Assembly: GCA_017308475.1 (NCBI GenBank)
Contig: JAFKEU010000006.1
Span: 1 to 64,000, forward strand
Direction of reading: 5' to 3'
DNA from: Alphaproteobacteria bacterium
GTDB lineage: Bacteria; Pseudomonadota; Alphaproteobacteria; Micropepsales; Micropepsaceae
DNA: 64,000 bases
The notes beneath the pieces are model-generated. The model did no database searches. It was not told the origin of the DNA and saw only the letters and a program-made list of their open reading frames with translations. Within the stretch, counting starts at the first letter, position 1. The number at the start of each line of letters is the position of its first letter. Position numbers and translations under genes: made by a program. Shown here piece after piece: positions 33,756-42,692 of this stretch.

Positions 33756-34130
33756 GTGCGCAAGATTCATCTGGTCGGTATGATGGTTTTGGCTTCGGCG
33801 ACGGCGGCGTGGGCAGACGATTTTCCCAGCCTGCCCGCGGGCCCGGGCCGTGATGTGACGGTACGCGTCTGTTCGCAGTGCCATTCCCCGGAAATTGCTT
33901 CCAACCAGCGTATGGACAAGGACGGCTGGAAGTCTCTCGTGGACCAGATGGCCAATAACGGCGCCAACGCCACCAGCGAGGAATTCGACACCATCACCAA
34001 CTATCTGGCGACGGTCTTCCCCGCCAATGGTGGTGCCGCTCCCGCTGCCCCTGACGCTGCCACGCCTCCTCCCGCGGGCGGGTCGGCCACAACCAATGAC
34101 GCCACCGGCACCGTCACGCCGCAGCAGTAA
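33756..34130 (+). CDS. Small monohaem cytochrome c, exported
   Basis: A 124-residue protein with a signal peptide (MRKIHLVGMMVLASATAAWA), one c-type haem site CSQCH (39-43), a candidate axial Met66 and a Pro/Ala/Thr-rich tail after residue 90. It probably carries electrons from the PQQ dehydrogenase encoded 45 bp upstream toward the respiratory chain. I favour GTG 33756 because a GAGAGAGAG tract precedes it at suitable distance. A TTG at 33750 is the alternative. The low-complexity tail may be a linker or cell-envelope tether. Confidence 0.88.
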   Translation: MRKIHLVGMMVLASATAAWADDFPSLPAGPGRDVTVRVCSQCHSPEIASNQRMDKDGWKSLVDQMANNGANATSEEFDTITNYLATVFPANGGAAPAAPDAATPPPAGGSATTNDATGTVTPQQ

Positions 34131-34152
34131 GCCGCGGATCTTACGGGTTTCC

Positions 34153-34197
34153 GCCCGCGTCCAGCCGCGCTAAAACCGCGCCCGGGCCGACGCGGGC
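34153..34197. other. GC-rich hairpin between cytochrome c and hydrolase genes
   Basis: Arms GCCCGCGTC (34153-34161) and GACGCGGGC (34189-34197) pair perfectly around a 27-base GC-rich loop. There is no T-tract, so a factor-independent terminator is doubtful. It may stabilise or process the mRNA. Confidence 0.35.
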
Positions 34198-34229
34198 GCA
34201 TGCTCGCCACCTCTGAAGGAAAAGAACAC

Positions 34230-35072
34230 ATGAAGCTGCTGCGCTATGGCCCCAAGGGGCAGGAGAAACCCGGCCTGCTGGACGATGCGGGCAAGATCCG
34301 CGACCTGTCGGGCGTTGTGAAGGACATTGACGGCGCGGTTCTGGCCGATCTGTCGGCCATCCGGGCCTCCAAGGTGGAGAGCCTGCCGGTGGTGGACGCC
34401 GGTGTGCGTATTGCCGAGCCGGTGGCCAATGTGGGCAAGTTCCTCTGCATCGGCCTGAACTATTCGGACCATGCGGCCGAATCGGGCATGCCGGAACCAA
34501 GCGAGCCCATCATCTTCATGAAGGCCACCAGCGCCATCATCGGCCCCAATGACGACGTCTACCTGCCGCCGACGGCCAGGAAAGGCGACTGGGAAGTGGA
34601 GCTGGGCATCGTCATCGGCAAGGAAGCCCGCTACGTCTCCAAGGACAAGGCGCTGGATTATGTCGCGGGCGCCTGCGTGGTGAACGACCTTTCCGAGCGC
34701 GAATACCAGCTTGAGCGGCTGGGCACCTGGGACAAGGGCAAGGGCTGCGACACCTTCGGTCCGTTCGGTCCGTACCTGGTCACGCTGGACGAGGTGGGCG
34801 ACCTCAACAATCTGGGCCTGTGGCTGAACCTGAACGGCAAGCGCATGCAGACCGGCTCCACCGCGTCGCTGATTTTCGACGTGCCGACGCTGGTCTCCTA
34901 TGTCAGCCAGTTCATGAGCCTTCAGCCGGGCGACGTGATTTCCACCGGCACCCCGCCGGGCGTGGGCCTTGGCATGAAGCCGCCGGTCTTCCTGAAGGAA
35001 GGCGATGTGATGGAGCTTGGCATCGACAAGCTGGGCAGCCAGAAGCAGACGGTTTACCGGACGAAAATCTAG
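34230..35072 (+). CDS. FAH-family hydrolase (2,4-diketo-3-deoxy-sugar-acid hydrolase type)
   Basis: A 280-residue protein of the fumarylacetoacetate hydrolase family. The N-terminus MKLLRYGPKGQEKPGLLD and the metal site E122-x-E124 (DWEVELGIVIG) with D153 (VVNDLSERE) fit the group that cleaves 2,4-diketo-3-deoxy-fuconate/rhamnonate to pyruvate plus lactate or a similar hydroxy acid. ATG 34230 follows GAAGGAAAAG. A convergent IlvD/Edd dehydratase and an SDR lie next to it, the other two enzymes such a route needs. The sugar (L-fucose, L-rhamnose or a pentose) is not determined. Ureidoglycolate lyase is a less likely alternative given the context. Confidence 0.85.
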   Translation: MKLLRYGPKGQEKPGLLDDAGKIRDLSGVVKDIDGAVLADLSAIRASKVESLPVVDAGVRIAEPVANVGKFLCIGLNYSDHAAESGMPEPSEPIIFMKATSAIIGPNDDVYLPPTARKGDWEVELGIVIGKEARYVSKDKALDYVAGACVVNDLSEREYQLERLGTWDKGKGCDTFGPFGPYLVTLDEVGDLNNLGLWLNLNGKRMQTGSTASLIFDVPTLVSYVSQFMSLQPGDVISTGTPPGVGLGMKPPVFLKEGDVMELGIDKLGSQKQTVYRTKI

Positions 35073-35090
35073 CCCCTCTCAACCCCCGAT

Positions 35091-35178
35091 CGTCATGGCC
35101 CACTTTACGTGGGCCATCCAGGGCAAGGGGCTCTGGTGATTGCGGCTATGGATGGCCCGGGAAAGCCGGGCCATGACA
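35091..35178. repeat. REP-like inverted repeat element
   Basis: Two 30-bp arms (35091-35120 and, inverted, 35149-35178) agree at about 23 of 30 positions. Each arm is itself a small hairpin built from ATGGCCC...GGGCCAT. The element lies between two convergent genes. GTCATGGCC...GGCCATCC palindromes are widespread in alphaproteobacterial intergenic DNA. I saw only this copy in the window. Confidence 0.7.
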
Positions 35179-35189
35179 ATGAAGAACAA

Positions 35190-35219
35190 AAACGGCGCCG
35201 GATCGCTCCGGCGCCGTTT
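35190..35219. terminator. Bidirectional terminator, hydrolase / dehydratase
   Basis: A perfect 13-bp stem AAACGGCGCCGGA / TCCGGCGCCGTTT with loop TCGC has A-rich sequence on one side and CCTTT on the other. It lies between convergent genes and can serve both strands. Confidence 0.75.
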
Positions 35220-35292
35220 CCTTTGGCGATATCAGGTCCGCTCCCCCTTCCTGCGAAGCAGGGCAAGGGTGGTTTCAGCGAGCGAAGGCGAC

Positions 35293-37086
35293 TCAGTGAT
35301 TATCCCGCGGAATCCCGAACGTCTCGTCGATCTTCTGGTACTTGACCGCGTTCTCCAGAACCATGCCGGTACCCATCTGGCCGACATGCTCGCGCTGGAT
35401 TTCCTGCCACGGCGTCTGGCTGGCGGGATACTTGTAGCCCCCCGTCGCCATCAGATCCTTGCGGCGCTGTTCCAGCTCCTCGTCGCTGAGCAGCACGTTG
35501 GCAGTTCCCTTGTTGAGGTCGATGCGCACACGATCGCCCGTCTTCAACAGGGCCAGCCCGCCCATCACCGCGGCTTCCGGCGAAGCGTTCAGGATGGAAG
35601 GCGAGCCGGACGTGCCGGACTGGCGGCCATCGCCGACGCAGGGCAGCGCATTGATGCCGGCCTTCAGCAGCGACGCAGGCGGGCGCATGTTCACCACCTC
35701 CGCCGCGCCGGGATAGCCGACGGGGCCCGCGCCGCGCATGATCAGGATGGAATGCTCGGTGGCGCCCAGGGCCGGATCGTCGATGCGGTGGTGATAGTCT
35801 TCCGGTCCGTCAAACACGATCACAGGGCCTTCAAAGGCTTCCGGGTCTGCGGGATTGGACAGATAGCGGTCGCGGAATTCCGGGCTGATCACGCTGGTTT
35901 TCATGATCGCGCTGTCGAACAGGTTGCCGCTCATCACAATGAAGCCGGCATCGGTCTTCATGGGCTTGTCGAAGGGCCAGATCACGTGCGGCAGCAGGAC
36001 TTCCTTGCCCCGGCAATTCTCGCCGATCGTCTTGCCGTTCGCCGTCAGGGCCTTTTCGTTGATCAGCCCGTGTTCCATCAGGATATTCACCACCGCGGGC
36101 ACGCCGCCGGCATGATGGAAATCCTCGCTGAGATACTCGCCGGCAGGCTGCAGGTTCACCAGCAGCGGCACCTTGTGGCCCACCGTCTGCCAGTCGGACA
36201 GCGGCACATCCACGCCCATATGGCGGGCGATGGCGCTGATGTGGATCGGCGCGTTGGTTGATCCGCCGATGGCGGAATTGACCACGATGGCGTTGTGGAA
36301 CGCCTCCTTCGTCATGATCTTCGACGGGCGCAGGTCCTCATGGACCATCTCCACGATGCGAAGGCCGGTGGCATAGGCCATCTGGCCGCGCTCCCGATAG
36401 GGCGCCGGGATCGAGGCCGAACCCGGCAGCTGCATTCCCAGCGCCTCGGTCAGCGAATTCATCGTGCTGGCCGTGCCCATGGTGTTGCAATAGCCCACCG
36501 ACGGGGCGCTGGACGCCACCAGGTCGACGAAGCCGGGATAGTCCAATTCGCCGCGCGCCATCATCTCGCGGGCCTTCCAGACGATGGTGCCCGATCCGGT
36601 GCGTTCGCCGCGGTGCCAGCCGTTGAGCATCGGGCCGACAGAGAAGGCGATGGCGGGAATGTCCAGCGTCGCCGCCGCCATCAGGCAGGCAGGCGTGGTC
36701 TTGTCACAGCCGATTGTCAGCACCACACCGTCGATCGGATAGCCGTAAAGAAGTTCGACAAGCCCCATATAGGCCAGGTTGCGGTCCAACGCGGCGCCTG
36801 GCCGCTTGCCGGTTTCCTGGATGGGATGCACCGGAAATTCCATCACGATGCCGCCCGCCTCGCGGATGCCTTCGCGGATTCGCTTGGCCAGTTCGATGTG
36901 ATGGCGGTTGCACGGCGAAAGATCGCTGCCGGTCTGGGCGATGCCGATGATCGGCTTGCCCGACTGAAGCTCTTCGCGGGTCAGGCCGTAATTCAGGTAG
37001 CGCTCCAGATAGAGCGCGGTCATGTCGGGATTGCCGGGATTGTCGAACCAGGCGCGGGAACGGAGTTTCTTGGGGAGCTTGGACAT
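35293..37086 (-). CDS. IlvD/Edd-family sugar-acid dehydratase
   Basis: A 597-residue Fe-S dehydratase. Cluster cysteines are C59 ([10 protein letters not shown]), C127 (GCDKTTPA) and C200 (GYCNTMGT). [31 protein letters not shown] and [19 protein letters not shown] place it in the pentonate/hexonate dehydratase group, alongside xylonate (XylD) and arabinonate dehydratases, not in branched-chain amino acid synthesis. It would turn a sugar acid into a 2-keto-3-deoxy acid. ATG 37086 is preferred over the upstream in-frame ATG at 37113, since the SDR stop is at 37110-37112. It follows that SDR by 23 bp, so they form one unit. It may also serve XylBC-derived xylonate. Confidence 0.9.
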   Translation of the reverse strand: MSKLPKKLRSRAWFDNPGNPDMTALYLERYLNYGLTREELQSGKPIIGIAQTGSDLSPCNRHHIELAKRIREGIREAGGIVMEFPVHPIQETGKRPGAALDRNLAYMGLVELLYGYPIDGVVLTIGCDKTTPACLMAAATLDIPAIAFSVGPMLNGWHRGERTGSGTIVWKAREMMARGELDYPGFVDLVASSAPSVGYCNTMGTASTMNSLTEALGMQLPGSASIPAPYRERGQMAYATGLRIVEMVHEDLRPSKIMTKEAFHNAIVVNSAIGGSTNAPIHISAIARHMGVDVPLSDWQTVGHKVPLLVNLQPAGEYLSEDFHHAGGVPAVVNILMEHGLINEKALTANGKTIGENCRGKEVLLPHVIWPFDKPMKTDAGFIVMSGNLFDSAIMKTSVISPEFRDRYLSNPADPEAFEGPVIVFDGPEDYHHRIDDPALGATEHSILIMRGAGPVGYPGAAEVVNMRPPASLLKAGINALPCVGDGRQSGTSGSPSILNASPEAAVMGGLALLKTGDRVRIDLNKGTANVLLSDEELEQRRKDLMATGGYKYPASQTPWQEIQREHVGQMGTGMVLENAVKYQKIDETFGIPRDNH

Positions 37087-37109
37087 GGGACGTCTTTCTG
37101 AGGAAAAAA

Positions 37110-37964
37110 TCAACCGGGGAAGAGAGTCATGCCGCCATCGACGCGCAGCACCTGGCCGGAGACGAAGCCGGAGAGGTCGGAGGCGAGAAACGCCACGGCA
37201 TTGGCAATTTCCGCGGGCTTGGCGTAGCGCTCCAGCGAGACATTATCAATCATGCTGGCGTCGGTCTGGCGTGTGGCGAGGAAACGTGCCGTGGTGGTGG
37301 GGCCGGGGCTGACGGCGTTCACGCGCACGCCGTGCGGGCGCATCTCCAGTGCCAGGCTGCGGGTGTAGTGCAGGATTGCCGCCTTGGCGCAGCCATAGAC
37401 CACTTCAGGCGACACGCCGACATGGCCGTTCAGCGAGCCGAAATTGATCACCGCGCCCTTCCTGCGCTGCGCCATGCCGGGCACCACCCGGCGGCACATC
37501 AGCATGGTGCCGAAGAAGTTGCGGTTCATCACCGCATGTGCATCCTCCAGGCTGATGTGAAGGGCGTCGTTGGGATTGGGCTTGCCTCCCTTTGCGGCGA
37601 TGTCCCCGCCGGCGCAGTTCACCAGAATGTCGATGGGGCCCAGCGTGTCTTCCACCCGTGTGACCAGTGCTGCGACATCGTCTTCCTTCGTAATGTCGCC
37701 GGTGACCGCGACCACCTTGCCGGGGCCGCGCGCCGATAGTTCCCCTGCCAGGACGGTGAGGCTTTCGCTTTCGCCATAGGCGGCCGGCGCGGTCTCATCG
37801 ATGTCATGCAGCGCAACATTGGCGCCACCGGCCAGCAGCGTTTCGACGATCATGCGGCCGAGGCCACGCCCCGATCCCGTCACCAATGCCACCGCACCAC
37901 CGAAGGATGGCGGTTGAATTCCTGTAGGGCTCAATTGGATACTCCGTAGGCGCTCCTGGGGCAT
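37110..37964 (-). CDS. SDR-family oxidoreductase (candidate 2-keto-3-deoxy-sugar-acid dehydrogenase)
   Basis: A protein of about 284 residues. It has VTGSGRGLG for NAD(P) binding, [31 protein letters not shown] with the catalytic Ser, Tyr and Lys, and a C-terminal [16 protein letters not shown]. The start is uncertain. ATG 37964 has no ribosome site, while TTG 37934 has GGAG at good spacing and would give 274 residues. The frame continues open far upstream, but that part is antisense to a carrier gene. Paired with the dehydratase and an FAH-family hydrolase, it could oxidise the 2-keto-3-deoxy acid at C4. This is inferred from gene context only. Confidence 0.83.
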   Translation of the reverse strand: MPQERLRSIQLSPTGIQPPSFGGAVALVTGSGRGLGRMIVETLLAGGANVALHDIDETAPAAYGESESLTVLAGELSARGPGKVVAVTGDITKEDDVAALVTRVEDTLGPIDILVNCAGGDIAAKGGKPNPNDALHISLEDAHAVMNRNFFGTMLMCRRVVPGMAQRRKGAVINFGSLNGHVGVSPEVVYGCAKAAILHYTRSLALEMRPHGVRVNAVSPGPTTTARFLATRQTDASMIDNVSLERYAKPAEIANAVAFLASDLSGFVSGQVLRVDGGMTLFPG

Positions 37965-38075
37965 AAGGCGTTGGCCGCGCCCCCGCGCGCATCCGCCAGA
38001 CCCCGCTATTGTTATCAGTTCGTCATGCATTCCGGCAGCCTGCAAAGGGCCGGGTGCATTGACTTGCCGGTGACT

Positions 38076-38089
38076 GAATTTAGTATACA
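38076..38089 (-). promoter_or_regulatory. Putative GntR operator, site C
   Basis: On the reverse strand the site reads TGTATACTAAATTC, 12 of 14 identical to site A at 27842. It lies in the 231-bp spacer between the divergent SDR-dehydratase unit and the MFS-SDR-epimerase unit, so one site could control both. Confidence 0.55.
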
Positions 38090-38195
38090 ACTCGAAAGCC
38101 GATGTGAAGGGCTCCTCCCGCCGGGCGGAGGCGTTTGCGGCTACCCAAGCCCCTGATAAACGGGCCAGGAAAAAGCAATTAAGGGGCGGGAAGAT

Positions 38196-39455
38196 ATGAA
38201 ACCGACGCACGCTCGTTATTGGGTCGTCGTGCTCGCGCTGGCGCTGGCGATGATCATGTATATCCAGCGCGTGGCGATCAGCCAGGCGATTGTGCCTATT
38301 GCGGTCGACCTGCATCTCAGCAAGGAACAGACCGGCCTGGTGCTGGGGGCATTCGGGCTCTCCTATGCCTTGTTCGAAATCCCGATGGGTCTTCTGGGCG
38401 ACAAGCTGGGCGTGCGCTGGGTGCTGAGCCAACTGGTGCTGATCTGGTCGGCTTTCACCGCGCTGACGGGAGCGGCCTGGAATCTCTGGTCGATGTGGGC
38501 GGTGCGCTTCCTGTTCGGCGCGGGCGAGGCGGGCTGCTTTCCCAACCTGACGCGCATGCTGTCGGCCTGGCTGCCGCTGTCCGAGCGCGTGCGCGCCCAG
38601 GCGGTGATGTGGGCGTTCGGCCGCTGGGGTGGCGCGCTGGCCCCGCCGGTGGCCTTCTTCGTCATCTATCATTTCGGCTGGCGCCTGGGATTTGTCGCGC
38701 TCGCCCTGCTGGGCGTGGCCTGGGTCGTCTTCTTCCTGCCCTGGTTCCGCAACGATCCGGCCGAGCACAAATCCGTCAACGCCGCCGAACTGGAGCTGCT
38801 GCAGAGCTCGCGCAAGCTGGTGCTGCATGAGCACGGCGTTCCCTGGTACAGGCTGCTGCTGCAGCGCGATATCGCGCTTCTGGGCCTGCAATATTTCGCC
38901 TTCTCCTACACCTGGTACTTCTATGTCACCTGGCTGCCCACCTGGCTGCAGCAGGCGCGCGGTCTGGCGCCCGGCATTGCGGCCGGCTACGCCATGGTGC
39001 CGCTGGCGGCCGGCGGCGTCGGCTCGATCGTTTCGGGTTTCCTGCCCATGTCGATCCCGCGCAAATGGGTGGCCTTCGCGGGTTTCTCCGGCACCGCGAT
39101 CCTGGTCTTCATCATCCCGCATGTCGAAGGCGTGACCACGGCGATGATCCTGATGGGCCTGGCCAGCTTCTGCAGCGACCTCACCATGCCGATCTCGTGG
39201 AACACCTGCGTGGAGATCGGCAAGCAGTACACCGCCACCGTCGCCTCGACCATGAACATGCTGGGCAATTTCGCCGGCTTCGTGGCGCCGGTGGTGTTCG
39301 GCTATATCCTGGGCGAGACCGACAACAACTGGACAATCGTGATGTACACGATGGCGGCGGCAGCGGTCGTCTCGGCGGCCTGCTGGCTGTTCCTCGATCC
39401 CGACAAGCACGGCCGGGTGCAAGACCTTCCGCTGGAAGGCGCGCCGGAAATCTGA
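38196..39455 (+). CDS. MFS transporter, anion:cation symporter family
   Basis: A 419-residue, 12-helix carrier. The first helix has MIMYIQRVAISQAIVPIA, and RFLFGAGEAGCFPNLTRMLSAWLP is the hallmark of the hexuronate/galactonate/glucarate (ExuT/DgoT-like) group. It would import sugar acids produced by the periplasmic quinoproteins. A strong purine tract (AAGGGGCGGGAAG) precedes ATG 38196. It is divergent from the SDR-dehydratase unit and shares the site-C region. An SDR starts 25 bp after its stop. The protein is distinct from the xylan-block carrier at 23327. Confidence 0.9.
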   Translation: MKPTHARYWVVVLALALAMIMYIQRVAISQAIVPIAVDLHLSKEQTGLVLGAFGLSYALFEIPMGLLGDKLGVRWVLSQLVLIWSAFTALTGAAWNLWSMWAVRFLFGAGEAGCFPNLTRMLSAWLPLSERVRAQAVMWAFGRWGGALAPPVAFFVIYHFGWRLGFVALALLGVAWVVFFLPWFRNDPAEHKSVNAAELELLQSSRKLVLHEHGVPWYRLLLQRDIALLGLQYFAFSYTWYFYVTWLPTWLQQARGLAPGIAAGYAMVPLAAGGVGSIVSGFLPMSIPRKWVAFAGFSGTAILVFIIPHVEGVTTAMILMGLASFCSDLTMPISWNTCVEIGKQYTATVASTMNMLGNFAGFVAPVVFGYILGETDNNWTIVMYTMAAAAVVSAACWLFLDPDKHGRVQDLPLEGAPEI

Positions 39456-39480
39456 ACTGGAAAAGCAAAGGACCTTACGC

Positions 39481-40236
39481 GTGAAGATTGATCTTTCCGG
39501 CAAGACTGCAGTGATTGTTGGCGGCTCGGGCGGCCTGGGCGAAGCAATGGCGCATACGCTGGCGGGGGCGGGTGCGGCCATCGCGCTGGTGGGCCGCAAC
39601 CAGGCCAAGCTGGACAAGGTCGCTGGCGAACTGACGGCAAAAGGCGCCACTGTCGCCAGCTTCGCCGCCGACATGACCAGCGAGAGCGATGTGAAGCGCC
39701 TGGCCACGGACGTGAACGGGAAATTCCCCAACCCGCAGATCCTGATCAACTCGGCCGGCATCAACATCCGCAAGTCGGTGACCGAGTTCACGCTGAAGGA
39801 ATGGACCAGCGTGGTAGATTCCAGCCTGGTCACCACGTTCCTCGCCTGCAACGTCTTCGTGCCGGGCATGAAAGGCACCGGCTATGGCCGCATCATCAAC
39901 CTGTCCTCGATCATGGCGCATATTTCGCTGCCGGGCCGCACCGCCTATTCCAGCGGCAAGGCGGGCCTTCTGGGCTTCACCAAGTCGCTGGCGCTGGAGC
40001 TGGCGGGCGAAGGCATCACCGCCAACTGCATCTCGCCCGGCCCCTTCCATACCGAGATGAACCTGCCGGTGATCAACGATCCGCAAGCCAACAAGATGTT
40101 CCTGCAGAAGCTGCCGGTCGGCCGCTGGGGCAAGGTGGAAGAGATCGGCGGGCTTGCCTGCTATCTGTGCTCGGACCTGGCAGGCTTCATCACCGGCACC
40201 GACATCCTGATCGACGGCGGCTGGACCGCCGCCTGA
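39481..40236 (+). CDS. SDR-family oxidoreductase (gluconate 5-dehydrogenase-like)
   Basis: A 251-residue short-chain dehydrogenase with VGGSGGLGEAMA, LINSAGIN, LSSIMAHISLPGRTAYSSGKAG (catalytic Ser, Tyr, Lys) and a C-terminal TGTDILIDGGWTAA. The start is GTG 39481. The pattern resembles gluconate/2-keto-3-deoxy-gluconate dehydrogenases that act on sugar acids. It sits between a sugar-acid carrier and an exported TIM-barrel epimerase in one forward unit. It is the second SDR of the locus, and which one acts on which intermediate cannot be told from the sequence. Confidence 0.87.
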   Translation: MKIDLSGKTAVIVGGSGGLGEAMAHTLAGAGAAIALVGRNQAKLDKVAGELTAKGATVASFAADMTSESDVKRLATDVNGKFPNPQILINSAGINIRKSVTEFTLKEWTSVVDSSLVTTFLACNVFVPGMKGTGYGRIINLSSIMAHISLPGRTAYSSGKAGLLGFTKSLALELAGEGITANCISPGPFHTEMNLPVINDPQANKMFLQKLPVGRWGKVEEIGGLACYLCSDLAGFITGTDILIDGGWTAA

Positions 40237-40255
40237 CCCTTCGCGGAGAAAATCC

Positions 40256-41296
40256 ATGACGACACGGCGTGACGTGATGATGGGGGGCGCCGCGCTGGCG
40301 GCCGCCTCGGCGATGCCGGCCTTCGCCCAGGGCCTGTCGCCGCTGGGCACATCCAAGACGGCGCTGAGCCACTATTTGCGCCGCCACGCGAAGGAAAACG
40401 GCGGCAGGATCGACGGCGTCAAGGTGGTGGATTATGTTCATGGCCTGGGCGGCGGCGGCGCGCAGCTGGCCCTGCCGCCGGATACCGATGTGAAAGCGCT
40501 GCGCGCCCGGCTGGACAAATACGGCATGTTCATCCAGGGCGATGTCGATCTTCTCACCCGCCACATGAACGATCTGCCGGCCTTCGAAAAGCAGCTTCGC
40601 CTCTACAAGGACCTTGGTGCCGACGCCGTTCGCGCGGTCTGCTTCGTCGGCCGCCGCTATGTGACCTTCAAGACGCTGCAGGAATACAAGGACTGGAAGG
40701 TCACGGCCACCAGGGCGCTGGATGCCTGCCTGCCCGTGGCCGAAAAGGTCGGCATTCCCCTGGCCATGGAAAATCACAAGGACCGCACCATCGACGAGGA
40801 AGTCGAGGTGCTGCAGAAATATTCCAGCGAGCATCTGGGCGCCACCGTCGATTTCGGCAACAACATCGCGATGTGCGACGATCCCATGGATGTGATCGTC
40901 AAGCTGGCGCCCTATGCCAGGACCACGCACATGAAGGACATGGCCGTGGCGAAGACATCCGACGGCTTTCTGCTGTCCGAAGTGCTGTTCGGGGACGGCT
41001 TCCTGGATATTCCCGCGATGTGGGCGGTGCTGAAGAAGGCCAATCCCGCGCTCAAACCGGTGCACGAGATGATCACCCGCGATCCGCTGCCGATCCCGGT
41101 CCTGACTGACCAGTATTGGGCGACCTGGCCCGACCGCGGCGGCGTGTTCCTGGCGCGCACCCTGCGCATGGTGGAGGCCAACCAGAGCAAGAAGCCGCTG
41201 CCCACCATCAGCGACCTCGACGCCGATGCCCAGCTTCAGGTGGAGCAGAGCAACAACATCAAGTGCTTCGAATGGGGCGCCAAGGCACTGGCCTGA
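40256..41296 (+). CDS. Exported sugar isomerase/epimerase-like TIM-barrel protein
   Basis: A 346-residue protein with a twin-arginine leader (TTRRDVMMGGAALAAASAMPAFAQ), then a xylose-isomerase-like TIM barrel. The four metal ligands of this family are visible: E172 (AMENHKD), D199 (ATVDFGNN), H225 (THMKDM) and E271 (PVHEMI). Such proteins epimerise or isomerise sugars, or act on 3-keto sugars. Tat export would let it bind metal in the cytoplasm before transport. It follows the SDR by 19 bp and ends at a strong bidirectional terminator. The company of ThuA proteins hints at keto-sugar chemistry. The substrate is unknown. Confidence 0.85.
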   Translation: MTTRRDVMMGGAALAAASAMPAFAQGLSPLGTSKTALSHYLRRHAKENGGRIDGVKVVDYVHGLGGGGAQLALPPDTDVKALRARLDKYGMFIQGDVDLLTRHMNDLPAFEKQLRLYKDLGADAVRAVCFVGRRYVTFKTLQEYKDWKVTATRALDACLPVAEKVGIPLAMENHKDRTIDEEVEVLQKYSSEHLGATVDFGNNIAMCDDPMDVIVKLAPYARTTHMKDMAVAKTSDGFLLSEVLFGDGFLDIPAMWAVLKKANPALKPVHEMITRDPLPIPVLTDQYWATWPDRGGVFLARTLRMVEANQSKKPLPTISDLDADAQLQVEQSNNIKCFEWGAKALA

Positions 41297-41316
41297 TCGC
41301 CCGCAACCGCAAAAGA

Positions 41317-41347
41317 AAACGTCCCGGCGCGTCGCGCCGGGACGTTT
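41317..41347. terminator. Bidirectional terminator, epimerase / secreted mutarotase
   Basis: A near-perfect hairpin with arms AAACGTCCCGGCGCG and CGCGCCGGGACGTTT is followed by GTCTTTT on the plus strand and an A/T-rich run on the other side. It lies between convergent genes. Confidence 0.88.
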
Positions 41348-41373
41348 GTCTTTTCAGGTGGTCACCGGTCAGG

Positions 41374-42513
41374 TCACTGGACGGTGAAGTGCATCATCGT
41401 GGTGGAGGTGAACGTCTCGCCCGGCCGTAGGACCGTTGAAGGGAAATTCGGCTTGTTCGGGCTGTCGGGGAAATGCTGCGTTTCCAGCGCCATGCCGTCG
41501 GTGGCGCGCAGCGTGGTGCCGGCCGGCGTCACCCCCGTTCCGTTCAGATGGTTGGAGGAATAGATCTGCACCCCCGGCTGTGTGGTGTAGAGCTCCAGCG
41601 TGCGGCCGGATGCCGGATCGGTCAGCCGCGCCGCCAGGTCCAGCGCACCGGGCTTCGACTTCTTCAGCACGAAATTCTGGTCATAGCCCTGGCCGATCAG
41701 CATCTGCGGTTCGGAGGAACGCAGGTCCTTGCCGATGGGCTTGGGGGAACGGAAATCCAGCGCCGTGCCGGCCACGGGTGCGATCTCGCCGGTGGGAATC
41801 TGGTTCTGGTCGGTGGGCGTATAGCTGTCTGCCATCAGCGTCAGCACCTGTGGCTCCACCGAGCCGGAGCCATTGCCCGCCATGTTGTAATAGGTGTGGT
41901 TGGTCAGGTTCACCACGGTGGGCTTGTCGGTGGTCGCCCTGTAATCGATGCGGAAGTCGGAATCGTCGGTCAGCGTATAGGTGACGTCGACGGTCAGCGT
42001 GCCGGGAAAGCCCTGGTCGCCGTCGGGGCTCACCAGCCGCAGCGTCACCCCAGCCGTGGTCGCGGTCTGGAAAGTCTTCACCGTCTGCAGGATGCGGGTG
42101 GAATAGCCGGGACGCCCGCCATGCAGCGTCACGCCCGCCGGATTGGCGGCCAGGTCATAATGTTTGCCGTCCAGGGTGAAGCCGTGCAGCAGCCGGTTGG
42201 CATAGCGGCCGGTCAGCGCGCTCATGGGCCCGGTGGCCAGGATGTTCGCCATGTCCTTCTGGCACAGGATCACATTGGCCATCCTGCCGTCGCGGCCCGG
42301 CGCCTCCACGTCGCAGATGATGCCACCGTAATCCAGAACCTGGGCGCGCATGCCCTTGTTGTTCGTCATGGTGAAAACATGCACCGCCTGGCCGTCACGG
42401 GTCGTGCCGAAGACCTTCTGCCCCACCGTGCCCGCCTGAGCGGGGCCAGTCCCGGCCAGGCCAGTGGCCGCCAGAAGTCCTGCAATCGCCATGGCGCCGT
42501 GCCTGATCATCAT
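41374..42513 (-). CDS. Aldose 1-epimerase, exported
   Basis: A 379-residue mutarotase with a signal peptide (about 27 residues, ending GPAQA). Family sites are GRYANRLLHG, VVNLTNHTYYNMAGNG (catalytic His) and ALETQHFPDSPNKP (catalytic Glu). It is a paralogue of the cytosolic enzyme at 17810-18856, sharing long stretches near the C-terminus. In the periplasm it would supply the sugar anomer used by the quinoprotein dehydrogenases, a logical partner for the PQQ enzyme divergently encoded at 42693. The start is ATG 42513, with a second ATG next to it. Confidence 0.92.
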   Translation of the reverse strand: MMIRHGAMAIAGLLAATGLAGTGPAQAGTVGQKVFGTTRDGQAVHVFTMTNNKGMRAQVLDYGGIICDVEAPGRDGRMANVILCQKDMANILATGPMSALTGRYANRLLHGFTLDGKHYDLAANPAGVTLHGGRPGYSTRILQTVKTFQTATTAGVTLRLVSPDGDQGFPGTLTVDVTYTLTDDSDFRIDYRATTDKPTVVNLTNHTYYNMAGNGSGSVEPQVLTLMADSYTPTDQNQIPTGEIAPVAGTALDFRSPKPIGKDLRSSEPQMLIGQGYDQNFVLKKSKPGALDLAARLTDPASGRTLELYTTQPGVQIYSSNHLNGTGVTPAGTTLRATDGMALETQHFPDSPNKPNFPSTVLRPGETFTSTTMMHFTVQ

Positions 42514-42692
42514 TTCCCCCTTTGTTCCGTCCCCTGGCCCTTAAAGGACTGTCCACGGATTGACTGTGTTTTCTTGCCCCGGACTATAGTATTCCGTCAC
42601 AGAACCACAAAGATGGGGCGGCCCGACAAGGGCCTGGGAGCAACGCTAGCAGAAGGGGTTGGGGCGACCATGCGTGCGCCCTGCATTGTCAC
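42514..42692. promoter_or_regulatory. Divergent promoter region, secreted mutarotase / quinohaemoprotein
   Basis: This 179-bp spacer contains GTATTCCGTCACA at 42589-42601. It resembles the inverted GntR site (GTATTTTGTATACA) but is one base shorter and only partly matching, so a fourth operator is possible but weak. No firm -35/-10 pair was identified. Confidence 0.3.

Noticed and set aside
35293..37086. Annotation as ilvD (dihydroxyacid dehydratase of amino acid synthesis)
   Set aside because: Sequence blocks and neighbours match sugar-acid dehydratases, and no branched-chain amino acid genes are nearby.
37965..39878. Upstream extension of the reverse SDR frame
   Set aside because: The frame stays open through the antisense of the MFS gene, but only the part from 37964 or 37934 onward has SDR motifs.
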